A DNA stretch of 64,000 bases from Acidaminobacter sp. (GCF_030247605.1 NZ_JAOTSB010000004.1:1-64000); one strand, 5' to 3'; shown: positions 52,117 to 61,081, numbered from the stretch's first letter. The notes: generated from the sequence alone by a model not told the origin. Program-made: numbers and translations.

Positions 52117-52850
52117 TGCAGCTCTTTCTCTATGATGGCAGCTTTGAGGGGTTGATGTGCGCCATCGCCTCCGCCTACAGAATCCAGGGTGATGTGGCAA
52201 TACAAAAAAATGATGACCCCGCCCCCCTATTGCTCGCGCATGTTCAGGACGTCCAAACGGACAGCGCCCAAGCGAGCAAGGTGATCGAAGCCATTGTTCA
52301 AAAACTTGGAATGGAGACTTTTAAGCGGGTCTCCTACGCCTATTTCAGTGAAATCCCTGAGATCGGTACCGACATACTTCATTTTTTACGATACGCCTTC
52401 AAAACCGGACCCTCCGCGGTCGAGCATCTGGCCCATCCCGCAGTCAAACCTGTCTTCAAAGCCTCCTGGCGTGTGACGCGGGAAGTCCACCTCATGACGG
52501 GGCTTCTCCGCTTCTCCGAAACCAAATCAGGGATCTATTACGGCTGCTTTGAACCCACTTACGACATCACGACGCTGTTGGCACCCCACTTCGCCAGTCG
52601 CCTCAGCGATCAGACCTGGGTTCTGCATGACGTCAGACGGCACCTCGCCGCCTTTTACGACCAGAAAAACTGGTGGCTGGCAGAGCTGGAGCCCACGATT
52701 CAATCCTACTCAGATGAAGAGGAATTCTACAGGACGCTGTGGCAGTCGTATTTCAAGCACATCGCCATAGAAAGCCGCAGGAGCACAGAGCGTCAGCGAC
52801 AGCATATGCCAAAGAAGTACTGGAAATATTTGATTGAGATTAAGGGATAG
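52113..52850 (+). CDS. TIGR03915-family putative DNA repair protein
   Basis: 245 residues of the DUF4130 type, with family features YDGSFEGLMCAIASAYR at the N-terminus, and LRFSETKSGIYYGCFEPTYDIT in the middle, ending in RQRQHMPKKYWKYLIE. These proteins resemble uracil-DNA-glycosylase-related folds and are always paired with the radical SAM protein upstream. The ATG lies in the upstream stop (ATGA), so the two are coupled. Part of the LexA-controlled operon. Confidence 0.88.
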   Translation: MMQLFLYDGSFEGLMCAIASAYRIQGDVAIQKNDDPAPLLLAHVQDVQTDSAQASKVIEAIVQKLGMETFKRVSYAYFSEIPEIGTDILHFLRYAFKTGPSAVEHLAHPAVKPVFKASWRVTREVHLMTGLLRFSETKSGIYYGCFEPTYDITTLLAPHFASRLSDQTWVLHDVRRHLAAFYDQKNWWLAELEPTIQSYSDEEEFYRTLWQSYFKHIAIESRRSTERQRQHMPKKYWKYLIEIKG

Positions 52851-52861
52851 CGCTCGAAGGT

Positions 52862-52904
52862 GACCATCGGCAAAAGCAAGAGCAACAGCGTTTAGCCGAT
52901 GGCT
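52862..52904. repeat. Inverted pair of dispersed motif between convergent genes
   Basis: GACCATCGGC (52862-52871) and the variant GCCGATGGCT (52895-52904) face each other between convergent genes, in the place of a terminator. Confidence 0.65.
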
Positions 52905-52948
52905 GTTAAACGCACCTCTTCCTCCCAGATTCACCGCGGTTGCAGCCT

Positions 52949-53422
52949 TCACGCTCTTGAAAACGCGATCATGTGACCATCCGGATCCAGACCATAGGCG
53001 ACTTCCTCGCCCCAGTCCATGGTTTTGAGGGGCTGGATCAGCTTGCCGCCCGCAGCTTCGAACAGAACAAGGCACCCCTCCGGATCCTCATGCTTCAGGC
53101 AGATCTCGCAAGCCGGCATACAGCCCTCAGGGCGGTGTCTCACAGCGAGATTGAGCGTACGTACAATCCCCTTCAGCGGCACCAGTCCGAGCTTGAAATT
53201 GCGCATCAGTTGAAATTCAACGAGCCCTGGCGCATCGAGAATAGGGCTTTGATCGAGCACCGTCTTATAAAACTGCTTGGAAGTATCGAGATTCTCAACG
53301 TAGAAAACCGTTTTTATGGAGATCGGCTCAGAAAGGCAGGAAGGCTGGTTTTCAAGGACCATAAAGTTCTCCTGAACTAGATCCGAATCCATCTTCTCAT
53401 TCTGATCGTAATGCATGTTCAT
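52949..53422 (-). CDS. VOC-superfamily (glyoxalase-like) protein
   Basis: 157 residues. The first 33 residues are polar and unlike the family, but GGGAGG precedes this ATG, so it is retained. The VOC fold runs from IKTVFYVENLDTSKQFYKTVL to EEVAYGLDPDGHMIAF, with paired beta-alpha-beta-beta-beta units. Such proteins bind metal to act on glyoxals, catechols or antibiotics; the function is not predictable here. Confidence 0.8.
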   Translation of the reverse strand: MNMHYDQNEKMDSDLVQENFMVLENQPSCLSEPISIKTVFYVENLDTSKQFYKTVLDQSPILDAPGLVEFQLMRNFKLGLVPLKGIVRTLNLAVRHRPEGCMPACEICLKHEDPEGCLVLFEAAGGKLIQPLKTMDWGEEVAYGLDPDGHMIAFSRA

Positions 53423-53701
53423 AAATCGTTCCTCCCTAGGTCTGGTGAATTAAGCTGTCATGGCCGCGAGAAGTTCGGCGACAAATTGGAACTTTTACGT
53501 CTCTTTTGTCATTCTTTTGTCACAATTTCATTATACAGCTTACACCTTAAATTAAACTGAAGATTCGGAAATTTGTGCTGATTTATTAACAATTCTATCT
53601 TCATGATTAATCTTCCATCTGTTCCATCCAGTGGTTCGGTTCAGATGTTGATATTAACTCGTGCAGATTCCCGCCAATCCACTCAAAATGCTCGCTCTGC
53701 C

Positions 53702-53730
53702 TTGTTGTCAGAGTCGCCCCGTGCTATAAT
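53702..53730 (+). promoter_or_regulatory. Predicted promoter of anion transporter gene
   Basis: TTGTTG (53702-53707), 17 nt, TATAAT (53725-53730), about 31 nt before the ATG. The rest of the 53423-53701 gap has no gene. Confidence 0.65.
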
Positions 53731-53760
53731 CGCTTCGATAGCAATAAGGAGCTGGTGAGA

Positions 53761-54903
53761 ATGATTCGCGACACATTGAATCGCCTATGGAACAAGTTAA
53801 CAAACTGGATCCGGCGGGATCTCGTCCTGTCCATTTCACTTGGAGCAGCCGCACTGCTGAGTCTTATAAAACTGCCAACCCCAGTTGATCTGGATTTCAA
53901 GGTGCTGATCACGCTGTTTAATTTGATGATTGTTCTTAAAGCTTTCGAACAGCTGAACCTCCTGGATGCCATTGCCATCCGGCTGCTCAGACAGCTTGGT
54001 TCAGAGCGGCGAGTCGCACTGGGTGTCGTCGGCCTCAGCTTTTTCAGTGCCATGCTCATTACAAATGACGTGGCGCTCCTTACCCTGGTGCCCATTGCGC
54101 TTATCGTTGGCCACCGGGGCCATTACCCTGTGATTCGTACCGTGGTGCTCGCGACTTTGGCGGCGAACATCGGCAGCAGCCTGACGCCTATGGGCAACCC
54201 GCAGAACCTCTTCATACTGACGCGTTACGCCCTCTCGGCGGGCAACTTCTTTTCAGTGGTGGCACCTTTTGCCGGCTTCGGAGGCGCGTGGCTCATTTGG
54301 CTGTCCACCAGACTGCCGTCGCGACAGCTGTCCATCGACCTCAAGATCCCGGATCATCCGCACCCACTGCAGCTGCTGCCATGGGTCTTATCCTTCGGGG
54401 TCATTATCCTTTCCGTCTTCGGACTAATCAGCGATCTGACGACCCTGGGCCTGGTGCTTGCCGTCACCCTGCTCGTCCGCCCAAAACTCCTCATAGCCGT
54501 TGACTATGGGCTCTTGGCCACCTTCGTAGGCTTCTTCATCATAGTGGCAAGACTTTCGGAGATCCCCGCTGTTATAGCACTGATGCAGTCTCTCCTCAGT
54601 ACCCCTGTCACCGTTTATTTCAGCAGTGTGCTGTTCAGCCAGGTCATCTCCAACGTGCCGGCCGCCATCCTCCTGTCTGAATTTACGGAGGACTGGGCGC
54701 CGCTGCTTCTGGGTGTCAACGTTGGGGGCATGGGAACTCTAATCGCTTCCCTGGCCAGCGTGATTTCCTACAGGCTGTTTTTGAAGGATCATCCCGGCGA
54801 AGCCAAGCCTTATCTAAAGTCCTTTATCCTCTACAATGCCGCCGGATTGCTGGTGTTTGGACTATTAGGCGCCGCTTTGGTCTATTTTGGTTTTGGGGAT
54901 TAA
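53761..54903 (+). CDS. SLC13/ArsB-NhaD superfamily anion transporter
   Basis: 380 residues from ATG 53761 (AAGGAG nine bases upstream; GTG 53755 overlaps it). About ten membrane helices, with the ion-transporter signature LTPMGNPQNLFILTRY and FSQVISNVPAAILLSEF, typical of CitM-like and ArsB-like proteins. Possible substrates are citrate, dicarboxylates or arsenite; with no ars genes nearby arsenite is less likely. Confidence 0.82.
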   Translation: MIRDTLNRLWNKLTNWIRRDLVLSISLGAAALLSLIKLPTPVDLDFKVLITLFNLMIVLKAFEQLNLLDAIAIRLLRQLGSERRVALGVVGLSFFSAMLITNDVALLTLVPIALIVGHRGHYPVIRTVVLATLAANIGSSLTPMGNPQNLFILTRYALSAGNFFSVVAPFAGFGGAWLIWLSTRLPSRQLSIDLKIPDHPHPLQLLPWVLSFGVIILSVFGLISDLTTLGLVLAVTLLVRPKLLIAVDYGLLATFVGFFIIVARLSEIPAVIALMQSLLSTPVTVYFSSVLFSQVISNVPAAILLSEFTEDWAPLLLGVNVGGMGTLIASLASVISYRLFLKDHPGEAKPYLKSFILYNAAGLLVFGLLGAALVYFGFGD

Positions 54904-54914
54904 AACCCATTGAG

Positions 54915-54986
54915 TTACATGTGAGATGAAACTTGGTGTCTGACACCGAGTTACACGTGAGATGAAACTTGGTGTCTGACACCGAG
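54915..54986. repeat. Tandem 36-bp unit carrying a REP palindrome
   Basis: Two nearly identical 36-bp units (54915-54950, 54951-54986), each holding GAAACTTGGTGTCTGACACC. They follow the transporter stop. Confidence 0.85.
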
Positions 54987-55036
54987 TTACACGCAGCCAT
55001 CAGCCAAAACAAATTTCTTAAGGTGTATTACACCAA

Positions 55037-55099
55037 AAAGAAAAGCCCATGCCGCCTCAGCAGGTTAAGGTCTGCAGCTGCGCCCATGGGCTTTTCTTT
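55037..55099. terminator. Bidirectional terminator
   Basis: AAAGAAAAGCCCATG (55037-55051) and CATGGGCTTTTCTTT (55085-55099) with a further inner stem. It lies after the YkvI-type transporter stop and the anion transporter. Confidence 0.88.
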
Positions 55100-55135
55100 G
55101 GGTCTATTTGTTTAGAAATTGGTGACAGATTAAGT

Positions 55136-56242
55136 TTATGCTGCGTCTTTCACGTTGCTGGCTTTGCCTGCAGCGATTCTGCGGGCAGATCTGACGAGCA
55201 TAATGACAAGCAACAGAATGCCGACATAACCATTGATGACGTAAATAATATTGACGAGTCTGTCAAAAGGAACGTTAAGACCAACGAATACACCAATGAC
55301 TGCGAGGAGGCCAGTAATGATAATGAATTTCTGCGTCTTTTCTTCTGCTATTCTCGCGACGACTGACCAGAGAAGCGGTACTGAAGTCGTGTAAATGCCT
55401 GCAATGACTGTCAGAGAGAAAATGATCGCAAGTGTCGGGTGGATGTTACCGGCCAAAATCAAAGATGGAACCATGGTACCTGCAACCAGCTCGACGTTGG
55501 CCATAAGACCAAGGGCCATAATAATGACCGCCAGTGAGAAGCCTATAGCACCAAAGATTGCGCCCAAACTGGCTTCTTTCCTGCTCTTTGCAGCAGAACC
55601 CATAGAGGCCATAAACGCGGCCAACCACAGCATGCAGAATCCAACATAGGATAAAGCTGCATAGACCCAGTTGCTGGAAGCTTTCAAGAGATTCATCGTT
55701 GGAATGATTTCAGAAGCTTTTGCAAGACCGCCCGGGTTTTGGAAGATGGCTGTTAATCCAAGACCAATCGCCATAACTGTAATTACCGGACCAATTTTAC
55801 CAATGACATCAACGATGCCTTTCAAACCGAAAACGACAGTCCCGAAAGCTAAGATACCCATTCCTATGCCGCCGACGTAGATTGGAAGACCATACTGTTG
55901 ATTCAGAGTCGCACCCGCTCCGCCGATCATTACAATGAAAGACATATAAATGAAAGCAATAGAGAAGTAATCATAAAACTTGCCTATGTATGGGCCGCAC
56001 ATGTACTCATAGATCTCACTGCCCTTATGAAACTTTTTATCAAATCCTGTTGTAATAAAGCTGACTCCCACATAGAGAAACAAGAGAAAGACGACGACTG
56101 CGCCCAAGATCCCTTTGAACCCATAGGCAGTGAAATACTGCATGATTTCTTGCCCGGTAGCGAAGCCCGATCCAATCAAGAACGCGATAAACGCGCCCGC
56201 GTAGATGACAATCGTTTTATAGCTGAGTTTTTCCTCTGACAT
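55136..56242 (-). CDS. YkvI-family membrane transporter
   Basis: 368 residues with about ten to eleven helices; family features are IGSGFATGQEIMQYFTAYG near the N-terminus and GGAGATLNQQYGLP around residue 105. It belongs to the APC-like superfamily of amino-acid transporters. GGAGGCG precedes the ATG. It lies 113 nt downstream of the grdB-like gene on the same strand, so it may import the reductase substrate (sarcosine, betaine or another N-methyl glycine) or a precursor. The linkage is inference. Confidence 0.85.
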   Translation of the reverse strand: MSEEKLSYKTIVIYAGAFIAFLIGSGFATGQEIMQYFTAYGFKGILGAVVVFLLFLYVGVSFITTGFDKKFHKGSEIYEYMCGPYIGKFYDYFSIAFIYMSFIVMIGGAGATLNQQYGLPIYVGGIGMGILAFGTVVFGLKGIVDVIGKIGPVITVMAIGLGLTAIFQNPGGLAKASEIIPTMNLLKASSNWVYAALSYVGFCMLWLAAFMASMGSAAKSRKEASLGAIFGAIGFSLAVIIMALGLMANVELVAGTMVPSLILAGNIHPTLAIIFSLTVIAGIYTTSVPLLWSVVARIAEEKTQKFIIITGLLAVIGVFVGLNVPFDRLVNIIYVINGYVGILLLVIMLVRSARRIAAGKASNVKDAA

Positions 56243-56355
56243 ATAATTCGCCTCCTATACCCCGAAAGTGTGAAGTGCTGCTGAGGAGCCTGCTGATGAT
56301 CACCATCGGCAAACCCTCAGCTGCACTTCACAATTATATCGGTGGGTTCACTTTT

Positions 56356-57663
56356 CTAGTCAAAAATCGTTATATCTTCAACAGGCGTACCGAGTGCCTT
56401 GACTGCGCGCTCAACAAGGTCTCTTCTGAGCGCTTCTTCGCCAGGACCTGCAATGCTAGGATTGCCGACCGGGTGAGGAATTGCGATTGTAGGGACAATT
56501 CTGTTCGCGCCTACCGCTTGTGAAATTGTGGTGATGGTGGACATGTGAACTATAGGAATGCCATAGCGTTCGATTTCTTTAACCATCGTTGCACCGCAAC
56601 GAGTACAGGTGCCTCACGTCGAGGTGAGGATAACGCCGTCCACGCCGGCCGCTTTGAGTTCTGCGCCGATTTCTTTACCAAAAGTTAAAGAGTTTCCAAC
56701 CGATGTTCCTGTACCAGTTGTGGTGTAGAAGTAGTCGTAGACCTTGCCTATGACGCCTTCCTTTTCAAGGGTTTTCATGACATCCAGCGGCGCGACGCGG
56801 TCCGGAGTCTCATTCGCGTACACAGGGTCATAGCCGCCGTGGATCGTGTAATAGGCGCCTTTGAGGGCTGCCGCTGCTGAGACGTCATATTTACCCCACT
56901 TCTGAGCACTTGCGGATTGAATTCTGTCAGGGTTGCCAAACGGTACGATCCCGCCGCTGGTAACGAGGGCGATCGTAGCTTTGGAAAGATCTTTGATAGC
57001 AAGGGCAGGATCAACGCGGTCGAATTGCGGCATAGGAAGCTCTGTCTCGAACGCTTCATTGTTGAGGCGGGCGAGGAGCATTTCAACTGCTCTCTTGGAA
57101 CCGCGCTTGTCTGAGAAGACAGTAAGACGGCGTCCTTGAGGAATGTAGCCTTCTACTTCAGGCGCACCGAGCTCTTCGCCTTTAGCAAGCTTACGGGCAA
57201 TTTTCGCCATAGTAGGCAGCGCTGTTCTCATACCGGCTGCTGAGTCAGGTGTGCTGACAACGATCACCTTGCTGACGCAAGTATCGAGGCCCGGGTTTTC
57301 GATATACATCCCTGAAAGAGTTGGAATACCAAGCTCTTCAGTGACTTTGGCAGCAATTTCGCCGCAAGCCATGCCATAGCGACCAGCGTTGAACGCTGGA
57401 CCGGTGACGACCAAATCAGGCTTTGCTGCTTTAATGGTATCCATGATGAAAGCAAACGCTTCCTTGTTGTGCTCATTGAAGTAGTTGTCGCCGCAGACCA
57501 AGGTGCCTACGACTGTGCCTTCGCCTTCAAGCAAAGCTTCAAAGCCGGCTGCAGGGCCGATTTTCTCTTCTTTATAGAATGGCTCGATGCCGGCTTTTTC
57601 TTCGCCGCCAACCTGGCCAAAGAATTGGTTGACATAGTAAAGTACTTTGAATGGATTCGACAT
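56356..57663 (-). CDS. Selenoprotein: glycine/sarcosine/betaine reductase protein B Sec subunit (GrdB/F/H)
   Basis: 435 residues when the in-frame TGA at 56614-56616 is read as selenocysteine; the two halves (349 and 85 residues) share one frame. The Sec lies at residue 350 in TST-U-GTCTRCGAT, the UxxCxxC motif of this family, followed by HPVGNPSI near the end. Protein B with its pyruvoyl partner binds the substrate and passes a carboxymethyl group to protein A. A ribosome binding site (GAGAGGAGG) precedes the ATG. Substrate type is unsettled, but direct adjacency of E-like and B-like genes without grdA between them points to sarcosine or betaine rather than glycine. Confidence 0.95.
56591..56616 (-). 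promoter_or_regulatory. UGA selenocysteine codon with candidate SECIS
   Basis: TGA (56616-56614 on the minus strand) is followed at once by GGCACC, a 12-nt loop and GGTGC, a five-base-pair stem with position and size like bacterial SECIS elements. The UxxCxxC coding context supports decoding rather than termination. Confidence 0.85.
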
Positions 57664-57684
57664 TTGACTTCCTCCTCTCGCGTT

Positions 57685-58971
57685 TTAGTAAAGCTTAACG
57701 GTGCAGTTGTGGTATCCAATTTCAGAGGTTGCGCCAATAACGGCGTTGAGCTCGCACTTAATGGAGCCGTCCTCGGAAAGGGATCCATCCCAGCCGCCAG
57801 CAAGCGTCGAGATTGCTTTAGCGCTGCCAATAACTTTGTCTGCAGGCTCCAGGGTGACGACGTGGCTGACGTTGCCGGCGGATACGACGGCAACCGCTTC
57901 TTTTGTCGTGTCTGCGAGAGGCTGTGACATGCCGTCCCAACCGGAGCACTCGTCTGTGATGAGGACTGTTTTGACGCCGGCTTTTTCAAGGCGCTTACAA
58001 ATCATAAGGAGGTCGGAGTCCGGGTTGCCGTAACCTTCCTCGGAAACGATGACACCATCCGCACCCATCATTGTGCAAAGCTTAGCGGTGTAGTCGCAGG
58101 TTCTGAACTTGCCTTCAAGGGTGGTCAGCTCAGGAGTGAGGATGACGCCGAGGAAGTTGATGGTTTTGCCGTGCTCCGCATAGAGGTCGAGGATCGCGGA
58201 GTTGTTTTGGTGCTGGTAAGTCGTGATTTTATCGCAAGCCGCGACGCAATTGCCACTGATGACAGCGCCGTCAAGCTCTTCATTCGGATGGATGAGCGTC
58301 GGAAGAATCTTCTGGCTGTTGACGCCGTAGATGTAACCGTCATGGAGCAGACCTTGGGAGATCAGCATTTCGACGTAGAGGACTTTAGGTAAATTAGGGT
58401 ATTTTGCGGACTCTTCTGCATGGTTGCCCATTTCAAAGACTTCGACGTTGGTTGGCTCAGCATAACGGCCAGCTTCACCTATGACTTCAGCTGCTTTAAG
58501 ACCAGCGAGTCTGACAGTTTCCTCATGAACGTGAGGCTCAAGCCCCTCGACAGGAATGATGTCCACAACGATGTTAAACGTTTTGGAGAACGGCGTCCAT
58601 TTAGCGCCCTCGCCCCACATGTCGACAACGCCTTCCTGGAAACCGACGATGTCGCCAATAGTTACTACTGCAGCGCCGTCAAGAACGTTGACTTTGCCGT
58701 CGCCAAGGGGAACCATTTTGCCTGTGACACCAGGGAAGCCCTTGCCTTCGCCTTCGATCTTGACACGTGGCTCAATGCAGTCCTTGACAGGAATGATTCT
58801 GGTCTTTTCGCCCGGCTTCGCCAGGTCGATTTTGATTTCCTTGACTCTGTGGTCTTCCATGAGTTTTGCGACGACTTGATCCTTGTTGATGGTCAGAACG
58901 CCACCGTTGACTTCCATTTTGTCACCGAATACTACATCTTTGATCTGGATTTTTCTAAGCTCGAGTTTCAA
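57685..58971 (-). CDS. Glycine/sarcosine/betaine reductase protein B proprotein (GrdE/G/I)
   Basis: 428 residues from TTG 58971, which has GGAGG eight bases upstream; GTG 58980 overlaps the site and is rejected. The precursor is cleaved at Asn-Cys to give a pyruvoyl group: GNCVAACDK puts the site at N241/C242 with this start, where GrdE enzymes cleave. Other conserved parts are PFSKTFNIVV, GAVVTIGDIVGFQEG and YGNPDSDL. It forms protein B with the Sec subunit encoded 21 nt downstream. Overlaps the grdX stop by 17 nt. Confidence 0.94.
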   Translation of the reverse strand: MKLELRKIQIKDVVFGDKMEVNGGVLTINKDQVVAKLMEDHRVKEIKIDLAKPGEKTRIIPVKDCIEPRVKIEGEGKGFPGVTGKMVPLGDGKVNVLDGAAVVTIGDIVGFQEGVVDMWGEGAKWTPFSKTFNIVVDIIPVEGLEPHVHEETVRLAGLKAAEVIGEAGRYAEPTNVEVFEMGNHAEESAKYPNLPKVLYVEMLISQGLLHDGYIYGVNSQKILPTLIHPNEELDGAVISGNCVAACDKITTYQHQNNSAILDLYAEHGKTINFLGVILTPELTTLEGKFRTCDYTAKLCTMMGADGVIVSEEGYGNPDSDLLMICKRLEKAGVKTVLITDECSGWDGMSQPLADTTKEAVAVVSAGNVSHVVTLEPADKVIGSAKAISTLAGGWDGSLSEDGSIKCELNAVIGATSEIGYHNCTVKLY

Positions 58972-59374
58972 GAAATTCACCTCCGGTAAATTTTGAATGA
59001 GTTGGGCATTTCATATCTTCATAAGCTTGTATAGAAGCTTCTAGAAGCGCTTTGTCGACTACGGCGTAGTCGTTCGCGTGTTGGGGCTCTGAATTGCGGC
59101 GCTGAGTCAGGGTGCGGTAGTTCAGGATGCTCTGTTCAATGAGTAAAATTTGATCTGCATTCATGGCTTGGCGCTCTGTACCGACGAGAATAGAACGGTA
59201 GGGCGAGAGCAGCATTCGGATGCTGGCACCGAGCGGACTGTCGATCAGCTCGACGCCGGAATGGACCAAGTCTCTGACTTTGACCAAAACGTCCTCGTAA
59301 GTGCCATCAATAAAAATGACGTTTTTATAACTGTCCCTCACCGAGGGATTGTTGGTGACGATGCGATAGGACAA
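58955..59374 (-). CDS. grdX: GrdX-family protein
   Basis: 139 residues from TTG 59374 (GAGGAGG upstream). The family starts with YRIVTNNPSV and has FIDGTYEDVLVKVRDLVHSGVELIDSPLGASIRM...YRSILVG in the core. GrdX genes open glycine-reductase-type operons; the product is cytosolic, with no known function. Overlap with the E-like gene makes coupled translation likely. It is the first gene of the operon. Confidence 0.9.
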   Translation of the reverse strand: MSYRIVTNNPSVRDSYKNVIFIDGTYEDVLVKVRDLVHSGVELIDSPLGASIRMLLSPYRSILVGTERQAMNADQILLIEQSILNYRTLTQRRNSEPQHANDYAVVDKALLEASIQAYEDMKCPTHSKFTGGEFLETRA

Positions 59375-59456
59375 GGTGCTTTCCTCCTCTTTTGATCAGG
59401 GGATAATTTGTGCATCTTTAAGATTTCTTGTTTGGATTTTAATTATATTTTATAGA

Positions 59457-59471
59457 AATACTTTGTGTATT
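59457..59471 (-). promoter_or_regulatory. Candidate GntR operator upstream of grdX
   Basis: AATAC-TTTGT-GTATT (59457-59471) is an inverted repeat just downstream of a TTGACT-17-TACATT promoter candidate on the minus strand. A similar AACAC-TGT-GTATT lies upstream of the GntR gene (about 60378-60390). GntR/FCD regulators often bind GTAT/ATAC half-sites. Confidence 0.45.
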
Positions 59472-59610
59472 CGTAATGTACCATAAAAATTCTGAATAGT
59501 CAAATGATTGTCAATGTTTATGTTTTTGTATCAAAACAATATATTGTTAATTCCTAAATTTCCCTATGCTTGATTCTACTCATGTTCAGCCTGTTTTACT
59601 TTAAAAGCAA

Positions 59611-59658
59611 AAAAAATAAACACCTGTTGCCCTTCTTTATAGGAAGGGAAGCAGATGT
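59611..59658 (-). terminator. Terminator after GntR gene
   Basis: ACACCTGTTGCCCTTC and GAAGGGAAGCAGATGT pair, and on the minus strand TTTATTTTTTTTGC follows. Confidence 0.82.
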
Positions 59659-59693
59659 ATAATCTCAACAGTACTTTGTGAGGTTTTTGACGT

Positions 59694-60332
59694 TTACAGC
59701 ATCTCTTTTTTGATTTTTTCTACAAATTGATCAATATGCAGTCTGGCACTGCGCTCTGCTTTTTCAACATCCTGTTCTTTCAAGGCTTCCAGCAGTTCAC
59801 CCAGGGTGTCTGTGAATATGTTGATGCTGTCGATATACTGCTCGGAATAGTGCCACATTCTCTCAGTCTGCATATGCAGTTTGGAGAGAATCTCTGCCAG
59901 TGCGGGGTTGCCGCTGCTTTCCAGGATAGTTTTGTGAAAGATTTCATCATCATCAATGGCCTTTTGGTAGTCATCAGGGATCCTGTAGTTTTGCAGGCGT
60001 CCCATGATTTCCTCGAGCTTGGCGATTTGATGTGGCTGAATACGTTCCACTGCCAGTCGTGCCGCGAAGGGATCAAGCTGCCGCGTCACCTCAAAGATTG
60101 ATTTCATCTTTCTGAAGTCAACCGAAGTCACCTGGGCGCCATAACGCGGGATGATGTTGAGCAGGTTGTCCGCGTTCAGCTGCTGGAATATCTTGCGGAT
60201 AGGCGTGCGGCTGACGTTGAACTCTTCTGCCAACTCTTCCTCGTTTAGGACAAGACCTGGCTCATACTCGAGATGGACAACTCTATTCTTCAAAATTTCG
60301 TAGATCTCTTCGGTTTTATAGGACTTCTCCAT
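59694..60332 (-). CDS. GntR-family (FadR/FCD) regulator
   Basis: 212 residues. An N-terminal winged helix (LNEEELAEEFNVSRTPIRKIFQQL) is followed by an FCD ligand-binding domain of about 130 residues with the usual acid/His metal pattern (DEIFHKTILESSGNP). Such regulators sense small acids. It is read toward the grd operon but has its own terminator, so it is probably a local regulator of the grdX unit and of itself. Confidence 0.85.
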   Translation of the reverse strand: MEKSYKTEEIYEILKNRVVHLEYEPGLVLNEEELAEEFNVSRTPIRKIFQQLNADNLLNIIPRYGAQVTSVDFRKMKSIFEVTRQLDPFAARLAVERIQPHQIAKLEEIMGRLQNYRIPDDYQKAIDDDEIFHKTILESSGNPALAEILSKLHMQTERMWHYSEQYIDSINIFTDTLGELLEALKEQDVEKAERSARLHIDQFVEKIKKEML

Positions 60333-60562
60333 AGGCGTTTCCTTTCAAGCGGATTTGAGTGCTTTGAGCGTCTGAAAAACACTGTGTATTTCACTCAAAC
60401 TTAATTATACGCAATTTAGGAAGCGGACGCAAATAATTTTGTTTGGTTGTTGAGTTGGGTGTTTACTTGGCGACGCGGACGGTAACACACACGCAACAAT
60501 TCCAATCCAAATTGTTTATTATTGAGCCTGTTCAAATATCTTTCCCAACCATCCCCGCCCTT

Positions 60563-61081
60563 TTAAAGTTTTAGCCCAGCTTTTTCAAAGCCCAATTGCC
60601 ATGCTTTCAGTTTGTCCTCAAAGGATACCGCATGCGCAGGGCTTGTAGATGGCAGCTGGATTAAGCTCAGTTCAAACCCAGTCACAGAGTTGAGTACATA
60701 CTTTTCATAGAGTTGATAAGCTTTTGCGCCATTAAAAATAATTGTGTGTATACAGGGATGCGCAGCAAAAAACGGCTCAAATTCATTCACCACGACCTCC
60801 CGAATCGCTGAGTCCGCACTCCCTTCACGTCTGCAGGAATCCACCACATCCCACAGCGCAATCCCGTGTGCCAGCAGAATGCGCCTCCGCGCCAAATAAT
60901 CTTCCGGACAAGGCTCGTTAAACAGACGGCAAATCAGCATCCAAAACTGGTTTCTTGGGTGGGCATAATACCTCTGCCTTTCCAACGACTCCTGGCTTGG
61001 CATCGACCCAAGGATCAGGACTCGGGCGTCAGGTGCCTCAATTGGCGAAAAAGCTCTCAGCCGTTCATTATCAGGACTCAT
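60563..61081 (-). CDS. DNA-deoxyinosine glycosylase (TIGR04274-like, UDG superfamily)
   Basis: 172 residues. UDG-superfamily family 6 features: ILGSMPSQES at the N-terminus, RNQFWMLI, and C-terminal LIQLPSTSPAHA, where the Ser/Pro/His loop probes the minor groove. It would remove hypoxanthine formed by adenine deamination. GAGGTGA precedes the ATG. Monocistronic. Confidence 0.87.
   Translation of the reverse strand: MSPDNERLRAFSPIEAPDARVLILGSMPSQESLERQRYYAHPRNQFWMLICRLFNEPCPEDYLARRRILLAHGIALWDVVDSCRREGSADSAIREVVVNEFEPFFAAHPCIHTIIFNGAKAYQLYEKYVLNSVTGFELSLIQLPSTSPAHAVSFEDKLKAWQLGFEKAGLKL

Noticed and set aside
56356-56586. Separate 76-residue gene after the grdB-like frame
   Set aside because: It is the continuation of the selenoprotein past UGA, in the same frame, matching the C-terminus of the family.
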